Of a stretch of 5,446 nt of DNA, positions 1 to 5,446 are shown piece by piece; within the stretch, counting starts at the first letter, position 1, and each line of letters opens with the position of its first letter. Both the position numbers and the translations under genes were made by a program. The stretch comes from Aquariibacter sp964433315 (GTDB taxonomy: Bacteria > Pseudomonadota > Gammaproteobacteria > Burkholderiales > Burkholderiaceae_C), in the NCBI GenBank assembly GCA_964433315.1, contig CAYSQO010000092.1:1-5446 (forward strand). The letters are read 5' to 3'. Below the pieces are notes generated by a model, which saw only the letters and a list, made by a program, of their open reading frames with translations, searched no databases and was not told where the DNA came from.

Positions 1-55
1 CAATCGTGCCCACGTTCACGTGCGGCTTGGTGCGCTCAAACTTGCCTTTTGCCAT
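1..55 (-). CDS. tuf: Elongation factor Tu, N-terminal fragment (cut by window edge)
   Basis: EF-Tu is the GTPase that delivers aminoacyl-tRNA to the ribosomal A site in the cytoplasm. Only the first 18 codons are present, reading MAKGKFERTKPHVNVGTI. This is the near-invariant bacterial EF-Tu N-terminus, leading into the first beta strand just before the P-loop (which lies outside the window). The ATG at 55-53 is chosen because a clear AGGAG lies 6 nt upstream. The gene is immediately downstream of tRNA-Thr in the Tyr-Gly-Thr-tuf order known from proteobacterial tufB loci, so it is probably expressed at least partly from the tRNA promoter. Whether a second tuf copy exists cannot be seen here. 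Identity is very secure despite the short fragment. Confidence 0.95.
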   Translation of the reverse strand, partial: MAKGKFERTKPHVNVGTI

Positions 56-61
56 CGCGAT

Positions 62-66
62 CTCCT
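62..66 (-). promoter_or_regulatory. Ribosome binding site of tuf
   Basis: The minus strand reads AGGAG here, 6 nt before the ATG of tuf. It is the strongest Shine-Dalgarno match in the window together with that of trpD, as expected for a very highly translated gene. Confidence 0.85.
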
Positions 67-97
67 GACGAGCTGTGCTGACGCTGGGGGATGAAGG

Positions 98-172
<75 letters not shown>

Positions 173-180
173 ATCGACAC

Positions 181-228
181 AGGTCTGCGCTGATCAACAG
201 CGCACATCGGTATCGACGGTGCAGACCT
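181..228 (-). other. Structured spacer between tRNA-Gly and tRNA-Thr
   Basis: The 63-nt spacer holds a perfect 8-bp inverted repeat, AGGTCTGC (181-188) with GCAGACCT (221-228). Inside it is a smaller perfect hairpin, GCGCTG (187-192) with CAGCGC (198-203) around a 5-nt loop. Four base pairs of the inner hairpin can stack directly on the outer stem. Such structure in a tRNA spacer may serve as a processing site for RNase E or RNase III type enzymes, or may simply separate the tRNA folds. The pairing is seen in the sequence and the role is inference. Confidence 0.5.
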
Positions 229-235
229 CGAAGCC

Positions 236-309
236 TGGAGCGGGAGACGGGAATCGAACCCGCGCCATCAGCTTGGAAGGCTGAGGTTCTGCCATTGAAC
301 TACTCCCGC
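236..309 (-). tRNA. tRNA-Gly (anticodon TCC)
   Basis: The minus strand forms a complete cloverleaf. The acceptor GCGGGAG (309-303) pairs with CTCCCGC (246-240), followed by discriminator T and an encoded CCA (238-236). The anticodon arm is TCAGC-CTTCCAA-GCTGA with anticodon TCC at 277-275, which decodes GGA and GGG. The T arm is GCGGG-TTCGATT-CCCGT, closed by a G-T pair. It is the middle member of the Tyr-Gly-Thr cluster upstream of tuf and matches the glyT position in the enterobacterial tufB operon. Confidence 0.97.
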
Positions 310-312
310 ATC

Positions 313-342
313 GCCGGAAGCGGTCCGGCAAGACCTGCCGGA
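313..342 (-). other. Two mutually exclusive hairpins in the tRNA-Tyr/tRNA-Gly spacer
   Basis: The motif GCCGGA occurs at 313-318 and again at 337-342 (8-bp direct repeat GCCGGAAG). Its exact complement TCCGGC lies between them at 324-329. The central segment can therefore form a perfect 6-bp stem with either flank, with loops of 5 and 7 nt. In the transcript this gives two alternative hairpins between the mature ends of tRNA-Tyr and tRNA-Gly. A role in tRNA processing is possible but is inference. Confidence 0.5.
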
Positions 343-350
343 AGTTCGCT

Positions 351-436
351 TGGTGGAGGAGGCTGGATTCGAACCAGCGTAGGCGTAAGCCAACAGATTT
401 ACAGTCTGCCCCCTTTAGCCACTCGGGCACCCCTCC
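351..436 (-). tRNA. tRNA-Tyr (anticodon GTA)
   Basis: This is a class II tRNA with a long variable arm. The acceptor GGAGGGG (436-430) pairs with CTCCTCC, with one G-T pair, followed by discriminator A and an encoded CCA (353-351). The D arm is GCCCGAGTGGC. The anticodon arm is GCAGA-CTGTAAA-TCTGT with GTA at 402-400, which decodes both tyrosine codons. The extra arm follows, then the T arm CTGG-TTCGAAT-CCAG. The total of 86 nt is normal for bacterial tRNA-Tyr. It is the promoter-proximal tRNA of the cluster. The enterobacterial locus also has a tRNA-Thr ahead of tRNA-Tyr, and no such gene is present here. Confidence 0.97.
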
Positions 437-511
437 ACGGCGAGCCCGAGACTATAACACGGGGTTCTTGTTTTTCTGCAAGCTCTTTCCGCAAGCGCGG
501 CAGGGAGCGGC
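437..511. other. Intergenic region between ung and the tRNA cluster
   Basis: This 75-bp gap contains the promoter-like elements of the tRNA operon. I see no hairpin followed by a T-run that would end ung transcription. A short CCGC-GCTT-GCGG stem can be drawn near 489-500 on the minus strand, but it is weak and lacks a T-tract. Read-through from the trp-ung transcript into the tRNA operon, or Rho-dependent ending, are both possible. Confidence 0.5.
451..481 (-). promoter_or_regulatory. Probable sigma-70 promoter of the tRNA-tuf operon
   Basis: On the minus strand TTGCAG (481-476) and TATAGT (456-451) resemble the -35 and -10 boxes, each with one mismatch to consensus. The spacer is 19 nt, which is longer than ideal; reading TTATAG as the -10 gives 18. 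The stretch 461-475 between the boxes is AT-rich, which stands out in this very GC-rich window. Downstream of the -10 the sequence is GC-rich (CTCGGGCTCGCC). This is typical of stable-RNA promoters under stringent control, and the property is inferred from that resemblance. A start near position 444 would leave a leader of under 10 nt before tRNA-Tyr. Confidence 0.65.
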
Positions 512-1336
512 TCAGGCCGGGTCCTCCGGCAGGGCCCAGCCGCCCGGCAGGGGGCGGCCTTGGGCCTGCAGCCAGGCCTGGGCCTGACCGAAGTGTCCGC
601 AGCCCAGGAAGGGCCGCGGCGGCCGGCGGGCCGACAGCGGCGAGGGGTGGTTGGCCTCCAGCCGCAGATGCGCCGGACCGGCCTGGGCGATGCGCTCGCC
701 CAGGCGCTGCGCATGCGCCCCCCAGAGCAGGAAGACCTTGGGCGCGGGGTCGGCCGCCACCTGGTCGAGCAGGGCGGCGCCGAGCGCCTCCCAGCCCCGG
801 CCGGCATGGCTGGCCGGCTCGCCGTCGCGCACCGTCAGGGTGGTGTTCAGCAGCAGCACGCCGCGGTCGGCCCAGGCGGCCAGGCTGCCGCTGCGCGGTG
901 GCGGCAGGCCCAGGTCGCGGGCACGTTCGGCCAGGAGGTTGCGCAGGCTGGGCGGATGCGGGCGACCGGGCGCGACGGAGAAGGCCAGGCCCTCGGCCTG
1001 GCCGGGGCCGTGGTACGGGTCCTGGCCCAGCAGCACGACGCGCACTGCGTCCGGCGGGGTCATGCGCAGCGCGCGGAAGGGGTCGGGCGGATAGAGGCGG
1101 GCGCCCGCCGCCCGCTCGGCCGCCAGGAAGGCCGCCAGCGCCTGCCCCGCGGGTGCGGCCAGAAAGGCCTGCACCGTGGGCCGCCAGCCGGAGGGCAGGT
1201 CGGCCGCCTGCACGGACAGGCCGGCGTGCGCCGCGTCGGCTGCAACAGGGGCCGCGTCCGCCGCGGCCGGCTCGGCCTCGTCCCAGGGCAGGGCCTGCGT
1301 CAGGCCGTCCGGCCGGCGTGAGCCGCGCGTGCCCAT
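512..1336 (-). CDS. ung: Uracil-DNA glycosylase, family 1
   Basis: Ung removes uracil from DNA by cleaving the N-glycosidic bond, which starts base-excision repair of deaminated cytosine and misincorporated dUMP. The 274-residue product shows all family-1 signatures. GQDPYHG (104-110) contains the catalytic Asp106 and Tyr108. Phe119 in LAFSV stacks on the uracil. LLLN ends in Asn164, which reads the base, followed by TTLTVRDGEPASH. HPSPLSA (230-236) holds His230 and the DNA-intercalating Leu234. The protein is longer than the usual 220-230 residues because of about 45 Ala/Pro-rich residues at the N-terminus, of unknown role. The ATG at 1336 lies 13 nt after the trpC stop, behind only a weak GAGCGAG. 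A GTG at 1393 would add 19 residues but overlaps trpC and is less likely. The tight spacing suggests co-transcription with trpEGDC. No intrinsic terminator is visible after the stop. Confidence 0.95.
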   Translation of the reverse strand: MGTRGSRRPDGLTQALPWDEAEPAAADAAPVAADAAHAGLSVQAADLPSGWRPTVQAFLAAPAGQALAAFLAAERAAGARLYPPDPFRALRMTPPDAVRVVLLGQDPYHGPGQAEGLAFSVAPGRPHPPSLRNLLAERARDLGLPPPRSGSLAAWADRGVLLLNTTLTVRDGEPASHAGRGWEALGAALLDQVAADPAPKVFLLWGAHAQRLGERIAQAGPAHLRLEANHPSPLSARRPPRPFLGCGHFGQAQAWLQAQGRPLPGGWALPEDPA

Positions 1337-1349
1337 GGCCGGCGCTCGC

Positions 1350-2147
1350 TCAGGCCAGCAGGGCCGCCAGGGCCGCGCCGGGGTCGGGCGCACGCATGAA
1401 GGCTTCGCCGATCAGGAAGGCGTGGACGTTCGCATCGCGCATGCGGCGCACATCGGCCGGGGCGAGGAGGCCGCTCTCGGTCACCAGCAGGCGATCGGCC
1501 GGCACGCGCGGCAGCAGGCCCAGGGTGGTGTCCAGCGTGACGTCGAAGGTGCGCAGGTTGCGGTTGTTGATGCCGACCAGGGGCGTCCTCAGGCGCAGCG
1601 CGCGGTCCAGCTCGGCGCCGTCGTGCACCTCGACCAGCACATCCATGCCGAGCGCGTGGGCGCAGGCCTCCAGCTCGGCCATCTGCCCGTCGCCCAGGCA
1701 GGCGGCGATGAGCAGGATGCAGTCGGCCCCCATCACGCGGGCCTCGTGCACCTGGTACTCGTCGACCATGAAGTCCTTGCGCAGCACCGGCAGCGCGCAG
1801 GCGGCGCGGGCGGCGCGCAGGTAGGCCTCGCTGCCCTGGAAGTAGCGCTCGTCGGTCAGCACGCTCAGGCAGGCGGCGCCGTGGCGGGCGTAGCTGGCGG
1901 CGATCTCGGCCGGGTGGAAGGGCTCGCGCAGCACGCCCTTGCTGGGGCTGGCCTTCTTGACCTCGGCGATCACGCCGGCCCGGCCGGCGGCGATCGGCGC
2001 GCGCAGCGCCGCCAGGAAATCCCGCCGGTCGGCGCGGCGCTCGGCGCTCTCGGCGGCCTCGCGCAGCGAGGCCAGCGAACGGCGCGCACGCCGCTCGGCC
2101 AGCTCCTCGTGCTTGGTGGCCACGATCTTCTGGAGGATGTCGCTCAT
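1350..2147 (-). CDS. trpC: Indole-3-glycerol phosphate synthase
   Basis: TrpC closes the indole ring, converting carboxyphenylamino-deoxyribulose 5-phosphate to indole-3-glycerol phosphate with loss of CO2 and water. The 265-residue product is a monofunctional TIM-barrel enzyme of normal length, with no fused TrpF domain. Conserved elements in order are EVKKASPSKG (62-71, with the substrate-binding Glu62, Lys64 and Ser67), SVLTDERYFQG (95-105), LRKDF with the general-acid Lys124, LVEVHD with the general-base Glu173, GINNRNL (192-198, Asn195), TESG (223-226) and the phosphate-binding loop FLIGEAFM (244-251). The start MSDILQKIVA matches the family N-terminus. The stretch before it is pyrimidine-rich with no recognisable Shine-Dalgarno sequence, which is odd because the upstream gap is about 100 nt and translational coupling is unlikely. 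It follows trpD and precedes ung. Confidence 0.96.
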   Translation of the reverse strand: MSDILQKIVATKHEELAERRARRSLASLREAAESAERRADRRDFLAALRAPIAAGRAGVIAEVKKASPSKGVLREPFHPAEIAASYARHGAACLSVLTDERYFQGSEAYLRAARAACALPVLRKDFMVDEYQVHEARVMGADCILLIAACLGDGQMAELEACAHALGMDVLVEVHDGAELDRALRLRTPLVGINNRNLRTFDVTLDTTLGLLPRVPADRLLVTESGLLAPADVRRMRDANVHAFLIGEAFMRAPDPGAALAALLA

Positions 2148-2148
2148 C

Positions 2149-2178
2149 GGAAAGGCGTCAGGCGCGGGAAGGAAAGGC
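2149..2178 (-). repeat. 8-bp direct repeat in the trpC leader
   Basis: GGAAAGGC occurs at 2149-2156 and again at 2171-2178, so the mRNA carries GCCTTTCC twice in the 31 nt before the trpC ATG, the nearer copy ending 1 nt from it. The repeat makes the leader pyrimidine-rich where a purine-rich ribosome-binding site would be expected. Function is unknown. Confidence 0.45.
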
Positions 2179-2180
2179 TG

Positions 2181-2223
2181 GCGGCCGGGGCCGCAGGACG
2201 GGCCCGGCCGCGCGGGCCGGGCC
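2181..2223 (-). other. Tandem GC-rich hairpins in the trpD-trpC gap
   Basis: Two inverted repeats sit side by side in the 102-nt gap. GGCCCGGCC (2201-2209) and GGCCGGGCC (2215-2223) form a perfect 9-bp stem with a 5-nt loop. GCGGC (2181-2185) and GCCGC (2190-2194) form a perfect 5-bp stem with a 4-nt loop. No T-run follows in the direction of transcription, so this is not a canonical intrinsic terminator. It could stall RNA polymerase, stabilise the upstream mRNA end, or mark a processing site. In DNA this GC-rich, part of the pairing may be compositional. Confidence 0.5.
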
Positions 2224-2249
2224 GGGATCGGCTTGAGGGGCGGCCCGCC

Positions 2250-3284
2250 TCAGGCGGCGGGCGCCAGGCGCCGGGTGACGGCGACGAAATCGGCCAGCCG
2301 GCGGCGCGCCGCGCCGGAGGCCACGGCCTCGCGGGCGCGGGCCACGCCCTCGGCCAGGTCGGCCGCCACGCCGGCGGCCAGCAGGGCCGCGCCGGCATTG
2401 AGCAGCACGATGTCGCGCGGGGCGCCGGGCTCGTCGTCCAGCACGCGGCGGATCACGGCCACCGAGGCTTCACGGTCGGGCACCTTGAGCACCGCGTCGT
2501 CGCAGGGCACGAGACCCAGCTCGGACGGATGGACGGTGTACTCGCGCACCACGCCGTCCTTCAGCTCGGCGACCAGGGTCTCGCCCGAGAGCGAGATCTC
2601 GTCCATGCCGTTGCGGCCGTGCACGACCAGCACATGCTCCGAGCCCAGGCGCTGCAGCACGCGCGCCAGGATGCCGACCAGGTCCGGGTGGAAGACGCCC
2701 AGCAGCTGCCGCGTGGCACCGGCCGGGTTGGTCAGCGGGCCCAGGATGTTGAAGAGCGTGCGCACGCCCAGCTCCTTGCGCACCGGCGCGGCATGGCGCA
2801 TGGCCGCATGGTGGTGGGGCGCGAACATGAAGCCGATGCCGGTCTCGGCGATGCAGGCCCCGACCCGGTCGGCCGGCAGCATCGCCGCGCCCAGGGCCTC
2901 CATGGCATCGGCGCTGCCGCTGGTCGAGGACACGCTGCGCCCGCCGTGCTTGGCCACCCGCGCACCGGCCGCCGCGGCCACGAAGACCGAGGCCGTCGAG
3001 ATGTTGAAGGTGTGCGAGCCGTCACCCCCGGTGCCGACGATGTCGACCAGGTGGCGGCGGTCGGGCACCTCGACCTTCGTGGCGAACTCGCGCATCACCT
3101 GCGCGGCGGCGCTGATCTCGCCCACGGTCTCCTTCTTGACCCGCAGGCCGGCGATCAGCGCGGCCATCATCACCGGCGACATCTCGCCCGACATGATGCG
3201 GCGCATCAGGTGCAGCATCTCGTCGTGGAAGATCTCGCGGTGCTCGATCACGCGCTGCAGCGCGGCGGTGTCGCTGATCGTCAT
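2250..3284 (-). CDS. trpD: Anthranilate phosphoribosyltransferase
   Basis: TrpD transfers the phosphoribosyl group of PRPP to anthranilate, giving N-(5'-phosphoribosyl)-anthranilate, the second committed step of tryptophan synthesis. The 344-residue product has normal length for the stand-alone enzyme and is not fused to TrpG. It starts with an alpha-helical N-terminal segment (about 1-75). Then come the PRPP-binding glycine loop GTGGDGSHTFNIST (84-97), KHGGRSVSSTSGSADAMEALG (from 112), which covers the PRPP and anthranilate site, FMFAPHHHAAMR (152-163), the hinge RTLFNILGPLTNP (175-187) and the metal-binding Asp228-Glu229 in GMDEIS. The ATG at 3284 has AGGAG 8 nt upstream. The frame stays open upstream through trpG, but that part is only a shadow. 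It lies 32 nt after trpG. Confidence 0.96.
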   Translation of the reverse strand: MTISDTAALQRVIEHREIFHDEMLHLMRRIMSGEMSPVMMAALIAGLRVKKETVGEISAAAQVMREFATKVEVPDRRHLVDIVGTGGDGSHTFNISTASVFVAAAAGARVAKHGGRSVSSTSGSADAMEALGAAMLPADRVGACIAETGIGFMFAPHHHAAMRHAAPVRKELGVRTLFNILGPLTNPAGATRQLLGVFHPDLVGILARVLQRLGSEHVLVVHGRNGMDEISLSGETLVAELKDGVVREYTVHPSELGLVPCDDAVLKVPDREASVAVIRRVLDDEPGAPRDIVLLNAGAALLAAGVAADLAEGVARAREAVASGAARRRLADFVAVTRRLAPAA

Positions 3285-3292
3285 GGCGGCAG

Positions 3293-3297
3293 CTCCT
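3293..3297 (-). promoter_or_regulatory. Ribosome binding site of trpD
   Basis: The minus strand reads AGGAG, 8 nt before the ATG at 3284. This decides the start MTISDTAALQ within a reading frame that is open for more than 200 further codons upstream. Confidence 0.8.
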
Positions 3298-3316
3298 GGT
3301 GTGGCGGGGCCCGGGC

Positions 3317-3886
3317 TCAACGGCGGTCGAGCAGGAAGTTCTTCAGCATCGCGTGACCGTGCTCGGTCAGGATGGACTCGGGGTGGAACTGCACGCCCTC
3401 GATGGGCAGCGTGCGGTGGCGCACGCCCATGATCTCGCCATCCTCGGTGGTGGCGCTGATCTCCAGCTCGGCCGGCAGCGTGGCCGGCGCGATGGCCAGG
3501 GAGTGGTAGCGGATCACCGTGAACTTCTCCGGCAGCTCGCTGAAGACGCCGCGCCGGTCGGTGTGGATGGTGCTGGTCTTGCCGTGCATCTGCACCCGGG
3601 CGCGGACGATGTCCCCGCCCAGCGCCGCACCGATGCTCTGGTGCCCCAGGCACACGCCCAGGATCGGCAGCTTGCCCGCGAAGTGCCGGATGGCCGGCAC
3701 GCAGATGCCGGCCTCCGCCGGCGAGCAGGGCCCCGGCGAGAGCACCAGGCGGTCGGGCCGCAGGGCCTCGATCTCCTCGATCGTGATCTCGTCGTTGCGG
3801 TGCACCCGCACCTCCTCGCCCAGCTCGGCGAAGTACTGCACGAGGTTGTAGGTGAAGGAGTCGTAGTTGTCGATCATCAGCAGCAT
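3317..3886 (-). CDS. trpG: Anthranilate synthase component II (glutamine amidotransferase)
   Basis: TrpG hydrolyses glutamine and channels ammonia to TrpE for anthranilate formation. The 189-residue product is a single class I (triad) amidotransferase domain of normal length. It opens with MLLMIDNYDSFTYNLVQY, has the oxyanion-loop motif SPGPCSP (50-56), the nucleophile Cys79 in GVCLGHQ (77-83), and the triad His168 and Glu170 in FHPES. The segment KTSTIHTD (103-110) is typical of the TrpG/PabA family. Sequence alone cannot exclude that the same subunit also serves PabB in folate synthesis, as happens in some bacteria, but its position directly behind trpE makes tryptophan the main role. The start at 3886 has AAGGGG 6 nt upstream, and the trpE stop is 15 nt away, which suggests coupled translation. 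Confidence 0.96.
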   Translation of the reverse strand: MLLMIDNYDSFTYNLVQYFAELGEEVRVHRNDEITIEEIEALRPDRLVLSPGPCSPAEAGICVPAIRHFAGKLPILGVCLGHQSIGAALGGDIVRARVQMHGKTSTIHTDRRGVFSELPEKFTVIRYHSLAIAPATLPAELEISATTEDGEIMGVRHRTLPIEGVQFHPESILTEHGHAMLKNFLLDRR

Positions 3887-3892
3887 GGCGCG

Positions 3893-3901
3893 CCCCTTCC
3901 C

Positions 3902-3903
<2 letters not shown>
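3893..3903 (-). promoter_or_regulatory. Ribosome binding site of trpG overlapping the trpE stop
   Basis: The minus strand reads GAGGGAAGGGG here. AAGGGG (3898-3893) lies 6 nt before the trpG ATG, and the purine run begins within the trpE TGA stop (3904-3902). This packing lets ribosomes finishing trpE re-initiate on trpG, a plausible way of balancing the two subunits. Confidence 0.6.
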
Positions 3904-5397
<1,494 letters not shown>

Positions 5398-5401
<4 letters not shown>

Positions 5402-5446
5402 GTCGGCGGGCCCTCCATGGCCCGGCCCGCGGCGGCAGCTTGGCGG
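5398..5446 (-). CDS. Possible C-terminal end of an upstream gene overlapping trpE (tentative)
   Basis: A minus-strand frame is open from the right window edge and ends at a TGA (5400-5398) that shares the four bases GTGA with the trpE start. Its last residues would be RQAAAAGRAMEGPPT. The stop-start overlap is typical of translationally coupled genes, and most third codon positions are G or C. This is weak evidence, because nearly any frame in such DNA looks so, and no family can be recognised from 15 residues. In other Burkholderiales gph or rpe genes commonly lie upstream of trpE. Alternatively the stretch is untranslated trpE leader, or the in-frame ATG at 5418 starts a six-codon leader ORF (MEGPPT) without tryptophan codons. 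Confidence 0.2.
5407..5424 (-). promoter_or_regulatory. trpE ribosome binding site within a hairpin loop
   Basis: The minus strand reads CGGGCC (5424-5419), loop ATGGAG (5418-5413), GGCCCG (5412-5407), a perfect 6-bp stem. The likely Shine-Dalgarno sequence GGAGGG (5416-5411) lies partly in the loop and partly in the 3' arm, 9 nt before the trpE GTG. Such a fold would limit ribosome access and could be a target for control. The pairing is visible and the regulatory role is inference. Confidence 0.45.

Noticed and set aside
489..500. Terminator hairpin after ung
   Set aside because: The stem is only about 4 bp and no T-tract follows it in the direction of ung transcription.
1337..1393. Upstream GTG start for ung at 1393
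   Set aside because: It would overlap trpC by 44 nt and add 19 residues with no conserved character. The ATG at 1336 directly after the trpC stop fits better.
2181..2223. Intrinsic terminator between trpD and trpC
   Set aside because: The hairpins are strong but no T-run follows on the minus strand, and the next gene is in the same pathway.
1176..3432. Two further long plus-strand frames (1176-3356 and 1939-3432)
   Set aside because: Both are antisense to the well-supported trpC and trpD genes. Their products are rich in Gly/Ala/His/Gln or Arg/Ser/Ala and show no family motifs or ribosome-binding support.

Overview
The window is dense, very G+C-rich bacterial chromosome. It reads as Betaproteobacteria, most likely Burkholderiales (a Rubrivivax/Leptothrix/Ideonella-like or Comamonadaceae-like organism). 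The support is a split tryptophan operon trpE-trpG-trpD-trpC without trpF, trpB or trpA, the Tyr-Gly-Thr tRNA cluster directly ahead of tuf, and the protein wording itself. The taxonomic placement is inference. All convincing genes lie on the minus strand, so transcription runs from the right end towards the left end.

Right to left: trpE (anthranilate synthase component I, GTG start at 5401), trpG (component II, glutamine amidotransferase), trpD (anthranilate phosphoribosyltransferase), trpC (indole-3-glycerol phosphate synthase) and ung (uracil-DNA glycosylase). The gaps are about 15, 32, 102 and 13 nt. Together TrpE, TrpG, TrpD and TrpC convert chorismate to indole-3-glycerol phosphate, apart from the TrpF isomerase step. 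That step, and the final tryptophan synthase steps, must be encoded elsewhere. ung is a DNA-repair gene that appears to sit as the last gene of the same transcription unit.

Left of ung, a short gap carries a promoter-like sequence followed by tRNA-Tyr(GTA), tRNA-Gly(TCC) and tRNA-Thr(GGT), each with an encoded CCA end. These lead into the first 18 codons of tuf (elongation factor Tu), which is cut by the left edge. This is the classic tRNA-tufB arrangement, where the tRNAs are processed out of a transcript that continues into the translation-factor mRNA.

The content is conserved housekeeping and I see no mobile element, CRISPR array, defence system or unknown gene family. The points worth a second look are small RNA-level features: tandem GC-rich hairpins and no visible Shine-Dalgarno sequence in the trpD-trpC gap, a hairpin that places the trpE ribosome-binding site in its loop, a reading frame that may end in a GTGA overlap with trpE, and perfect, partly mutually exclusive hairpins in the tRNA spacers. 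No stretch longer than 300 bases lacks a gene.
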